From Halarcobacter sp. (lineage in GTDB: Bacteria; Campylobacterota; Campylobacteria; Campylobacterales; Arcobacteraceae), in assembly GCF_963675975.1 (NCBI RefSeq), contig NZ_OY780939.1, forward strand, positions 3,038,001 through 3,102,000: DNA of 64,000 bases, written 5' to 3'. Shown here in pieces: positions 40,461 to 47,558 of the stretch (positions are counted from its first letter, which is position 1; each line of letters begins with the position of its first letter). The notes beneath the pieces were generated by a model, which searched no databases, was not told where the DNA came from, and worked only from the letters and a program-made list of their open reading frames with translations. The translations under genes and the position numbers were made by a program.

Positions 40461-40486
40461 ATATACCATAGGGGAGTATACTATAT
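40461..40486 (+). promoter_or_regulatory. DmeR-box-like operator of the metal efflux operon
   Basis: A 26-bp imperfect palindrome: AT-rich arms ATATACCATA and AGTATACTATAT around a G4 tract. It ends one base before the ribosome binding site of the regulator gene. The reverse complement differs at two positions from the DmeR box of rhizobia as I remember it. The arms-plus-G/C-tract layout is typical of RcnR/CsoR-family operators. Confidence 0.65.
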
Positions 40487-40498
40487 AAAGGAATAAAA

Positions 40499-40798
40499 AT
40501 GGCATATTGTTGTGATGTAGAAAGAAAAAAGCTTCAAAATAGAATTAATAGAATTGCAGGACAAGTAAACTCTTTAAAGAGTAAGTTTAATGATGAATCT
40601 TTTCAACTAGATAGTGACCCATATGAAACAATAAGACAGTTAACTGCAATAAAAGGTGCAGTTAATGGGATGATTACCTCATATATTGAACACTATGCCA
40701 AGGGTCATATGATTGAAAAGCTTAGAAATGGAAATAGTATTGAAGCTGAGGCACAAGTAGATAATTTACTTGAAATAATAAAAGTATATGGAAAATAA
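40499..40798 (+). CDS. dmeR: RcnR/CsoR (DUF156) family metal-responsive repressor, DmeR-like
   Basis: A 99-residue all-helical repressor of the CsoR/RcnR/FrmR family (LQNRINRIAGQVNSLKSKF, TAIKGAVNGMITSYIEHYAKGHMIEKL). By my alignment the usual Cys35 is replaced and the RcnR His60 position is Tyr, while His64 is kept. Extra candidates are the N-terminal Cys4-Cys5 and a shifted His. Co-location with a DmeF-type exporter and the operator upstream support a cobalt/nickel response. AAAGGA precedes the ATG. The exact metal is inferred. Confidence 0.78.
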   Translation: MAYCCDVERKKLQNRINRIAGQVNSLKSKFNDESFQLDSDPYETIRQLTAIKGAVNGMITSYIEHYAKGHMIEKLRNGNSIEAEAQVDNLLEIIKVYGK

Positions 40799-40799
40799 T

Positions 40800-41759
40800 A
40801 TGGAAACTTGCAAATTTGGATTAAATGAACATAAACCTTATCTAGGTGACAGCCATGAACATCACCATCATCATGATGGAGAACATCATCAACATTCCCA
40901 CGAACATGGACACTCACATGATCATAGAACAGCAGATAAAAAAGTTTTAAAATGGGCATTATCAATTACATTAATTACTATGTTTGCAGAATTTTTTTAT
41001 GGTTTTTTATCAAATTCATTGGCTTTGATTTCAGATGCTATTCATATGTTTACCCACTCTTTTGCGTTAATTATTTCATTAGTAGCGATTGTAATTGCTA
41101 GCAAAAAAGCTCCCTTAGAAAAAACATTTGGATATTATAGAATAGAAGTAATAGCAGCATTTATAAATGGGATTACTATTATTTTATCTATATTTTGGAT
41201 TTTGTATGAGGCAATAGAGCGTTTTTTTAATCCTCAAACTATTGATATAAAAATGGCAATGATTGTTGCAACAATTGGACTTATAGTAAATATAATTACA
41301 GGTGTAATTTTAATGCAAGGGGATAAAGAGAATATAAATCTAAAATCTGCCTTTGTACATATGCTAAGTGATGCTTTATCTTCAGTTGCTATTATTATAG
41401 GTTATGTAGTTATTCATTTTACTTCATGGTATTTTATAGATGTTATTTTAGCAATATTAGTTGCTCTCGTAATTGGAAAATGGGCAAAAGATATTTTAAA
41501 AAATTCAATCCATACTTTAATGGAAGGCTCACCTGTTGATTTAAAAGAAGTAAAAGAGTTTATAGAAAAACATGAAAAAGTAATAGAATTACACGATATT
41601 CATATTTGGGAAATAACTCAAGATATGTATAATATGACAGCCCATGTTAAAATTGATAAAAGTTCTTTTGAAAACTATGAAAATATTTTACATGAAATAA
41701 ATCATGATTTAAAAGAGAAATTTAAAATAGTTCATACTACTTTTCAATTTGAATGGTAA
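40800..41759 (+). CDS. dmeF: DmeF-like cation diffusion facilitator (Co/Ni efflux)
   Basis: About 319 residues, six membrane helices and a cytoplasmic C-terminal domain. A His-rich N-terminal loop (HEHHHHHDGEHHQHSHEHGH) precedes helix 1. The metal site in helix 2 is HMFTH (HxxxH) rather than the HxxxD of zinc exporters, and in helix 5 HMLSD; HMxTH in helix 2 is a DmeF feature. The likely role is proton-coupled export of cobalt and nickel. An ATG four codons upstream (40788) overlaps dmeR; I prefer 40800, just after its stop. Zinc transport remains possible. Confidence 0.82.
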   Translation: METCKFGLNEHKPYLGDSHEHHHHHDGEHHQHSHEHGHSHDHRTADKKVLKWALSITLITMFAEFFYGFLSNSLALISDAIHMFTHSFALIISLVAIVIASKKAPLEKTFGYYRIEVIAAFINGITIILSIFWILYEAIERFFNPQTIDIKMAMIVATIGLIVNIITGVILMQGDKENINLKSAFVHMLSDALSSVAIIIGYVVIHFTSWYFIDVILAILVALVIGKWAKDILKNSIHTLMEGSPVDLKEVKEFIEKHEKVIELHDIHIWEITQDMYNMTAHVKIDKSSFENYENILHEINHDLKEKFKIVHTTFQFEW

Positions 41760-41760
41760 A

Positions 41761-41787
41761 TATAAAGAGAGAAGTTCTCTCTTTATA
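41761..41787. terminator. Bidirectional hairpin between dmeF and the NifX-like gene
   Basis: TATAAAGAGAG (41761-41771) and CTCTCTTTATA (41777-41787) form a perfect 11-bp stem with a five-base loop, directly after dmeF and between convergent genes. It lacks long T-runs. Confidence 0.6.
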
Positions 41788-41801
41788 AGAAAAATATTAT
41801 A

Positions 41802-42140
41802 TTATGCTACTTTTACCAATTTGTCTTGTACGAAATCACTAAAAATACTTAATATTATGTCATCTTTTTTTGTATTATAAACAGATACACCACACTTAGA
41901 TAACTCTTCAAGTGGTAACCTTTCTTCATCATGTGATACTAATACATCAAAGTGTTTTGATTTGCAATATTTACAAAAACCTTCTAAATCATCATAAAAA
42001 GGATTTTTTATAATATCAATACCATCGATATTTTGGCCTTTACAGTGTAATACTGTAAGATAATTTGCATGATAAAAACTATTTTCAACTTTTGAAATAT
42101 AGCTTAATTTTTCTTGTGTAGGAAATACAACTTTAGTCAT
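41802..42140 (-). CDS. NifX/MTH1175-like small protein (dinitrogenase Fe-Mo cofactor fold)
   Basis: 112 residues. The strand-helix pattern (VVFPTQEKLSYISKVENSFYHANYLTVLH, then FDVLVSHDEERLPLEELSKCGVSVYN) resembles the dinitrogenase iron-molybdenum cofactor-binding fold. Proteins of this fold often neighbour DUF134 regulators, as here. Cysteines are at CKYCKSKHF in the middle. No nitrogenase genes are in the window, so it is probably not about nitrogen fixation. Function unknown. Its AAGGAG ribosome binding site can be masked by an upstream CTCCTT (42165-42170), and a large structured region precedes it. Confidence 0.65.
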   Translation of the reverse strand: MTKVVFPTQEKLSYISKVENSFYHANYLTVLHCKGQNIDGIDIIKNPFYDDLEGFCKYCKSKHFDVLVSHDEERLPLEELSKCGVSVYNTKKDDIILSIFSDFVQDKLVKVA

Positions 42141-42145
42141 ATTCT

Positions 42146-42170
42146 CTCCTTGTAGGAATTAAAAAAGGAG
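42146..42170 (-). promoter_or_regulatory. Hairpin sequestering the ribosome binding site of the NifX-like gene
   Basis: On the minus strand CTCCTT (42170-42165) is exactly complementary to the AAGGAG ribosome binding site (42151-42146), with a 13-base loop. Formation would block translation of the gene starting at 42140. Confidence 0.5.
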
Positions 42171-42174
42171 TTTA

Positions 42175-42261
42175 AAACATCAGCTTATAGTCAGGATGAG
42201 TGAAAAAAAGTAATGACTAGGGAAAAGACAATTATTTGTTATCCTAACGCAACTGATGTTT
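42175..42261. ncRNA. Candidate structured RNA with internal pseudoknot
   Basis: AAACATCAG (42175-42183) and CTGATGTTT (42253-42261) make a 9-bp closing stem. Inside, TAGTC (42088+100 to 42192) pairs with GACTA (42215-42219), AGGAT (42193-42197) can pair with ATCCT (42241-42245) as a pseudoknot, and ACAA (42228-42231) with TTGT (42236-42239). The pairs hold for either strand; the minus strand, leading to the NifX-like gene with its masked ribosome binding site, is preferred. No known riboswitch class was recognised. Confidence 0.45.
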
Positions 42262-42301
42262 AAAAATATATTCCATTAAAGCTTATATTTATATACTATT
42301 T

Positions 42302-42361
42302 GTACAATAACGGGAACCAAAAAGGTTACCATGAGAGAAGATCACAAATTTTATATTGTAC
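42302..42361. other. Second hairpin in the NifX/DUF134 intergenic region
   Basis: GTACAATA (42302-42309) pairs with TATTGTAC (42354-42361). Inside it GGGAACC (42312-42318) pairs with GGTTACC (42324-42330) around an AAAAA loop, with one mismatch. It has no T-run, so it is not a terminator. Orientation unknown. Confidence 0.45.
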
Positions 42362-42397
42362 TAATGTATATTTAAAGTCAAACTAAATACTGCTTTG

Positions 42398-42440
42398 TGA
42401 ACATATGACAGAATTGTATCACTTTTTTGAACATATGTCA
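42398..42440 (+). repeat. Two 13-bp near-identical repeats, 30 bp apart, upstream of the DUF134 gene
   Basis: TGAACATATGACA (42398-42410) and TGAACATATGTCA (42428-42440) differ at one base and are spaced exactly 30 bp start to start, about three helical turns. They contain the palindrome CATATG. The position 55-100 bases before the DUF134 start suggests operator sites. Confidence 0.55.
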
Positions 42441-42494
42441 AGTATTATTCAATTAATCTATGGTAAAATTGAAATTATTAAATAAGGTATTTAT

Positions 42495-43085
42495 ATGGCA
42501 AGAGAAAAACTACAAAGAAAGTTAGAATTAAAGCCTGTATCAAAATATTTTGGCCCTAAAGATATAAAGGCAAAACAAGATGTAATACTATTACACGAAG
42601 AGTTAGAAGCAATCCATTTAATGGACTCTTTTTGTATGTATCAAGAGGATGCTGCAAAAAAAATGAATGTTTCTAGAGCTACATTTGCAAGAATCATAAA
42701 AAGTGCTAGAAAGAAGATATCTTTAGCGCTAATTACGGGAAGTAATATAAAAGTTCATGAGATTAAAAATGAATTTCATGTTGCTGTATGCTCAAATAGT
42801 AATACAGAACTTGAATATGCTGGGCCTGAAGCAAAATATGTATGGATATTTTTTATTAAAGATTATAAGCTAAAATCTGCAAATTGTATAGCAAACCCTG
42901 CATACAATAATGAAGATGATGCTCCATGTAATGTCTTACCTGACATTTTATATGATTTTACAGTAAACTACTTTTTAATAGAAGATATTGATTATGATTT
43001 AAAAATCTCTTTAATTGCAAAAGGGATATATCCTATTTTACAAGAAGAAGTAACCCAAGAGGGTCTTGTAGGAATCTTTCAATAG
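42495..43085 (+). CDS. DUF134 family helix-turn-helix protein
   Basis: 196 residues. The N-terminal DUF134 region (ARE...RKLELKPVSKYFGPKD, DVILLHEELEAIHLMDSFCMYQEDAAKKMNVSRATFARIIKSARKKI) is a sigma-like helix-turn-helix DNA-binding unit. The C-terminal half (100-196) is not part of the standard DUF134 and has no recognised domain. Members often neighbour Fe-Mo cofactor-binding-fold proteins, as the divergent gene at 41802 is. It is probably a regulator of that gene and of itself. AAGG lies seven bases before the ATG. Confidence 0.8.
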   Translation: MAREKLQRKLELKPVSKYFGPKDIKAKQDVILLHEELEAIHLMDSFCMYQEDAAKKMNVSRATFARIIKSARKKISLALITGSNIKVHEIKNEFHVAVCSNSNTELEYAGPEAKYVWIFFIKDYKLKSANCIANPAYNNEDDAPCNVLPDILYDFTVNYFLIEDIDYDLKISLIAKGIYPILQEEVTQEGLVGIFQ

Positions 43086-43104
43086 AAGCTTAAAAAGCTT
43101 CTAT
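43082..43104. terminator. Bidirectional terminator between the DUF134 gene and htpX
   Basis: ATAGAAGCTT (43082-43091) and AAGCTTCTAT (43095-43104) form a 10-bp stem with an AAA loop, followed by TTT on the plus strand. It lies between two convergent genes and overlaps the DUF134 gene stop. Confidence 0.7.
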
Positions 43105-43105
43105 T

Positions 43106-43954
43106 TTATAAGTCATATTTTAGCTCTTCTAATCTAGCTATTCTATCCTCAGTTGTAGGATGTGTTCTAAATAATGAACCAAAACTATCTTTCATTCCAG
43201 AAAAAGGATTAATTATAAACATATGTGCAGTTTGTTCTGTAGCATTATGTATAGGTTGTCCTCTTCTTGCATAATTTTCAAGTTTTGATAAGGCACTTTG
43301 CAAACCTTCAACATTTCCTGTCATTCTAGCAGCACCCTCGTCTGCCATAAACTCTCTGCTTCTACTTACAGTCATCTGAATAATTGATGCTGCTAAAGGT
43401 AATAATATAGCCATAAGAATCATCACAATTGGATTTCCACCTTGTCTATTATTCCCTCCAAACATTGCTGAAAACTGCATCATATTTGCAATCATAGCAA
43501 TCGCACCTGCAAAAACTGCTGCTATTGTTCCTATTAACATATCATAATGTTTTATATGTGATAACTCATGGGCAATAACCCCTTCAAGTTCTTTTTCATT
43601 TAACATCTCATATAAACCCATTGTTACTGCAACTGCTGCATTTTCATAGTTTCTTCCTGTGGCAAATGCATTTGGTGTATGATCTGGGATCAAATAAACT
43701 TTAGGCATAGGTAAATTAGCTTTTTGTACTAATTTTTGAGTAATTCTATAAACAGGATGATGAACATCCTCAATAGGTGTTGCATTATAATGTTTTAGTA
43801 CTTGTTTATCAGAATAGTAATATGCATAAAAATTCATTCCACCTGCTAATAAAAATGCTATTAGCATCCCATTTGTACCACCAAAATAAAAACCAATCGA
43901 TACAAATAATACAGTCAAAAGAGTTAATAAAAATATTGTTTTAGCTTGTTCCAT
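43106..43954 (-). CDS. htpX: HtpX family membrane zinc metalloprotease
   Basis: An inner membrane protease acting in membrane protein quality control. 282 residues: two N-terminal membrane helices (about 7-25 and 28-46), the zinc motif [13 protein letters not shown] (HExxH near 128), two more helices (about 142-165 and 175-195), and the downstream zinc ligand Glu in [14 protein letters not shown]. It ends [14 protein letters not shown], typical of HtpX. AAAGGAG precedes the start. Confidence 0.94.
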   Translation of the reverse strand: MEQAKTIFLLTLLTVLFVSIGFYFGGTNGMLIAFLLAGGMNFYAYYYSDKQVLKHYNATPIEDVHHPVYRITQKLVQKANLPMPKVYLIPDHTPNAFATGRNYENAAVAVTMGLYEMLNEKELEGVIAHELSHIKHYDMLIGTIAAVFAGAIAMIANMMQFSAMFGGNNRQGGNPIVMILMAILLPLAASIIQMTVSRSREFMADEGAARMTGNVEGLQSALSKLENYARRGQPIHNATEQTAHMFIINPFSGMKDSFGSLFRTHPTTEDRIARLEELKYDL

Positions 43955-44121
43955 AAATCTCCTTTATTGACAATTTTTAGTATTTTATCATCTTTGCATT
44001 AATAGAAATTTAATAAAAATAATTATTGAATTATTGTATAAATATGTAAATTTTTTTTTACTTAAATCCTTTAGTTAAATAAAAATTGCTATAATGATTA
44101 AACTTAAAAAAATGAGGCAAT

Positions 44122-44622
44122 ATGAAAAGACTCTATTTAATAAGACATGGAAAATCTGACTGGTCAAATGAAAAACTAGATGATTTTGATAGACCTTTAA
44201 ATGCAAGAGGAAAAAAGAATGCTCCATTTATGGGAGAAATTTTATATAAAAAAGATATTTTTCCAGATGTTATAATCTCTTCACCTGCATACAGAGCTAG
44301 AGATACTGCAAAAAAGATAGCAAAAAAAGTTGGTTATCATGAAAATATAATCTACAATGAATATCTTTATGGAGCATCATTAAAAACTATTTTAGATATA
44401 GTTACTTTTATTGAAGATGAATATGATGATGTTTTTTTAATTGGTCATAATCCTGGACTTAATCTTTTAGCTTTTTATCTAATTGACTTTAATGATAATC
44501 TTCCAACTTGTGGTATTTTAGAAATCACTTTTGATTGTGATTCATGGAGAGAGATCACAAAAAAGAACGCACAACTTGTATCTTATGAATACCCAAAAAA
44601 AATTTATTATAAAAAATCGTAA
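44122..44622 (+). CDS. sixA: SixA family histidine phosphatase, copy 1
   Basis: 166 residues with the phosphohistidine phosphatase core: LYLIRHGKSDWSN (RHG nucleophile), DFDRPLNARGKKNAPFMG, ISSPAYRARDTAKKIA and the second catalytic histidine in VFLIGHNPGLNLLAFYL. SixA removes phosphate from histidine on phosphotransfer proteins in E. coli. A homologous gene follows 80 bases downstream. The substrate here is unknown. Confidence 0.88.
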   Translation: MKRLYLIRHGKSDWSNEKLDDFDRPLNARGKKNAPFMGEILYKKDIFPDVIISSPAYRARDTAKKIAKKVGYHENIIYNEYLYGASLKTILDIVTFIEDEYDDVFLIGHNPGLNLLAFYLIDFNDNLPTCGILEITFDCDSWREITKKNAQLVSYEYPKKIYYKKS

Positions 44623-44702
44623 ATATCTTTAATCTTTCAATCTTTTTTTAACTTAAATGTTTTAGAATTTAATATAAGTTTATTTTATAATGAGTAAGAA
44701 AG

Positions 44703-45179
44703 ATGAAAGAATTATATATTGTAAGACATGCCCAAAAAGAATCTATGGCTAATTTTAGTGATGATTATGATGTTACTTTAACAAAACAAGGTAAAGAAGA
44801 TGCAAAAAACCTTGGAATAAATCTAAAAAATAAAAATATAATGCCTGATTTAATAGTTTCAAGCCCCGCAATAAGAGCAAGAGATACAGCAGAAATAATT
44901 GCAAAAGAGATTGGTTTTGATAAAAGTATAATGATCAACGAAGTTATCTATCAAGCTTTTTTAAATGAATTAATTGAATCAATTACTTATACTTTTGATA
45001 CAGTAAATAGTTTAATGATTATAGGACATAATCCTGCATTAACAGCATTAGCTATTACATTTACAGAATTTAAAGAGGAACTTCAAATGGCAAATGCAAT
45101 AAAAATTGAATTTAATTGCAATTCTTGGACTTCAATAGATAAATCAAATGCAAATTTTATTGAGCTAATAAAGTTTTAA
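44703..45179 (+). CDS. SixA family histidine phosphatase, copy 2
   Basis: 158 residues, same family as the preceding gene but clearly diverged: LYIVRHAQKESMAN (RHA in place of RHG), DYDVTLTKQGKEDAKNLG, VSSPAIRARDTAEIIA, MIIGHNPALTALAI. Catalytic Arg and both His are kept. The two genes look like an old tandem duplication. It converges on the BaiN-like gene with no gap between stops. Confidence 0.86.
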   Translation: MKELYIVRHAQKESMANFSDDYDVTLTKQGKEDAKNLGINLKNKNIMPDLIVSSPAIRARDTAEIIAKEIGFDKSIMINEVIYQAFLNELIESITYTFDTVNSLMIIGHNPALTALAITFTEFKEELQMANAIKIEFNCNSWTSIDKSNANFIELIKF

Positions 45180-46406
45180 TTACAATAATTTACCAGCTAA
45201 ATTTCCACTTGCAAAAGACCATTGAAGGTTATAACCTCCACATGGTCCATCTAAATCCATTACTTCCCCACAAAAATATAAACCTTCAATTATTTTACTT
45301 TGCATAGTTTTTGGATTTATCTCTTTTAAACTAACTCCACCTCTTGTAATCATTGCTTTTTCAAAACCTACATGGTCAATTACTGTTAATGGTGTATTTA
45401 CTAGTATTTTTACAAGTTTTTCTCTTACTTGCCCACTTAAATCTTTAAATTTCTTTGTACAATCTGCTTCAACAATAAGACATAACTCTTTAACAACAGA
45501 ATTTGGTAATAAAAGATTTAAAGTCTCTTCAACAGATTTTTCAGGATGAGATTTTATATGTTTAAAAACATCTTCTTCATTCATCCCTTTAATCATATTT
45601 ATTAATAAGGGAACTTCCCCATATTTTTCTAAAAAAGGTGTAATCTCCCTAGAAAAATCTAAAATAACTGGACCTCTTAAACCTTTTGGTGTAAAAATCA
45701 AATCCCCAATAGCTTTTAGATTTTTTGCTTTTTTTAAATCAATTTTTACAATAGCTTTTGCAATTGTGTCAGCTTTACAGTTTGCTACCCACTTCTCTTT
45801 TGTAATAACAGGAAGCATAGCAGGATAAAGTTCAGTTATTTTATGTCCTAAAGATTTAGCAAAATCAAACCCATCTCCATTTGCTCCAAGCATAGAAAAA
45901 CCTAAACCACCAGTTGCAACAACAACATTAGGTGCATAAAATTTTTCAGTAGAAGTTTGCACACCTTTGATTGTTTCATTTTCACAAATTAAATCTTCTA
46001 CTTTTGTATTATTTTTTACTTCAACATTTACATTATAAAGCTCATCTTCTAAAGCTTTAATAATAGTACCCGAATTATGACTTATGGGAAAAACTCTAAA
46101 CCCATCAGGAATATGTGTTTCTACTCCTATATCATTTAAAAAAGATATTAACTCTTTGTAATCAAAACTATTTAGTGCATCTTGCATAAATCTGCCATTT
46201 TTGCCAAATCTATTCATAAAATCTTCATTTGAAAGTGTATTTGTAAGATTACATTTGCCACCACCAGTGGCTTTTAATTTTGGTCCTAATTTCGCTTGTT
46301 GTTCACACAATAATACTTTTTTTTCATCTCTTGCTGCAACTATTGTTGCAATCATTCCTGCTGCACCTGAGCCAACAACTATTAAATCATATTCATTTTT
46401 TTCCAT
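45180..46406 (-). CDS. BaiN/YhiN-type NAD(P)/FAD-dependent oxidoreductase (HI0933 family)
   Basis: 408 residues. The FAD motif VVGSGAAGMIATIVAA near residue 12 is followed by the HI0933 family block KLGPKLKATGGGKCNLTN and the C-terminal FAD block GLYFCGEVMDLDGPCGGYNLQWSFASG. Family members are widespread flavoproteins; the name BaiN comes from a bile-acid clostridium and does not prove the reaction here. The start at 46406 (ATG) is preferred over a TTG five codons upstream. Confidence 0.88.
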   Translation of the reverse strand: MEKNEYDLIVVGSGAAGMIATIVAARDEKKVLLCEQQAKLGPKLKATGGGKCNLTNTLSNEDFMNRFGKNGRFMQDALNSFDYKELISFLNDIGVETHIPDGFRVFPISHNSGTIIKALEDELYNVNVEVKNNTKVEDLICENETIKGVQTSTEKFYAPNVVVATGGLGFSMLGANGDGFDFAKSLGHKITELYPAMLPVITKEKWVANCKADTIAKAIVKIDLKKAKNLKAIGDLIFTPKGLRGPVILDFSREITPFLEKYGEVPLLINMIKGMNEEDVFKHIKSHPEKSVEETLNLLLPNSVVKELCLIVEADCTKKFKDLSGQVREKLVKILVNTPLTVIDHVGFEKAMITRGGVSLKEINPKTMQSKIIEGLYFCGEVMDLDGPCGGYNLQWSFASGNLAGKLL

Positions 46407-46508
46407 GTGGTATATTATCAAAATATCTTTAACATGTAGTTTTATTAGTTAAAAAATATTTTATCTTATTTATTATACAATTCTTAAATATAGTTTAAAA
46501 GATAAAGC

Positions 46509-47537
46509 ATGTTAATTAATTCTTATAATGTAAATATGGAATCAGCAAGTAGTTTTGTTCAAAAACATGAGTCAACAATGTGTAGTACACTTATTACTCA
46601 AAATTTAGAAGGTTCAGAAAACAATAATAATATTAAACTTTCAACTAATTCTATTAACTATACTAAGACTATAGTTTTTAATTCAGAAGAAAATATGTCT
46701 GTTGAAGATAGAATGAAAAAACTTTTAATAGAGATATTATTAAGTAAATTAAATGGCAAAGATAAAAAAATAGATCTATATCCATTTGGGAATATGGATA
46801 AAAATAAGAAATATGATTTTAATCCCCATTTTAACAATCAAAACATAAGTATTAATGCCTTTGCAGCTTCATATGAGAGTGTAGAAACTTATTATCAAAA
46901 AAGTTCTGTACATTTTTCAACTAATGCACAAATAAATACAAGCTCTGGTTCTTTTAATATAGATTTAAATCTATATTTTTCTCAAGAATTTTATGAACAA
47001 CACAAAACAAAAATAGAAATAGCTGGTGTTACATTTCAAGATCCTTTAATAATAAACTTTGATGATAAAAATATTAACTCTTTTGATAATATTAGTAAAA
47101 AAATCACTTTTGAATTTGATTTAGATAATAATGGCACTAAAGAAAAGATTCCTTTATTAAAAGATGGAAGTGGTTTTCTTGCCCTAGATAAAAACAATAA
47201 TGGAACCATAGATAATGGAAATGAACTTTTTGGACCTAATACTGGTTATGGTTTTAAAGAGTTAGCTAAATATGATGAAGATGGAAATAATTGGATTGAT
47301 GAAGCAGATTCAATATTCAATAGCTTAAAAATCTGGGAAATAAATGAAGAAGGAGAAAATAATTTGATTACTCTTTCACAAGCTGGTGTTGGGGCTATTT
47401 ATCTATCTAGTATTGCAACTGGTTTTAATTATTCAAAAGCTTATGGGGAACAAACTGCAAGTTTAAAAGAATCAAGTATTTTTTTAAAAGAAAATGGTGA
47501 AGCTGGGCTTATAACCAGTATAGATTTAGTGGTGTGA
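46509..47537 (+). CDS. EF-hand-like calcium-binding protein, function unknown
   Basis: 342 residues without signal peptide or membrane helix. The N-terminal half is Asn/Ser-rich and not recognised. The C-terminal third holds DxDxDG-type loops: DLDNNGTKE, DKNNNGTIDNGNELFGP and DEDGNNWIDEAD, followed by LSQAGVGAIYLSS. Such a C-terminal unit is shared by many unassigned proteins of Campylobacterota and gammaproteobacteria. No function can be given. Calcium binding is inferred from the loops. Confidence 0.7.
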   Translation: MLINSYNVNMESASSFVQKHESTMCSTLITQNLEGSENNNNIKLSTNSINYTKTIVFNSEENMSVEDRMKKLLIEILLSKLNGKDKKIDLYPFGNMDKNKKYDFNPHFNNQNISINAFAASYESVETYYQKSSVHFSTNAQINTSSGSFNIDLNLYFSQEFYEQHKTKIEIAGVTFQDPLIINFDDKNINSFDNISKKITFEFDLDNNGTKEKIPLLKDGSGFLALDKNNNGTIDNGNELFGPNTGYGFKELAKYDEDGNNWIDEADSIFNSLKIWEINEEGENNLITLSQAGVGAIYLSSIATGFNYSKAYGEQTASLKESSIFLKENGEAGLITSIDLVV

Positions 47538-47558
47538 AATAGTTTAAAAAACTATTTC
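47536..47558. terminator. Bidirectional hairpin between the EF-hand gene and mnmE
   Basis: GAAATAGTTT (47536-47545) and AAACTATTTC (47549-47558) make a 10-bp stem with an AAA loop that overlaps both convergent stop regions. Confidence 0.55.

Noticed and set aside
42253-42264. CTGATG as a hammerhead ribozyme core
   Set aside because: The required following GA and the GAAA strand are absent on both strands.
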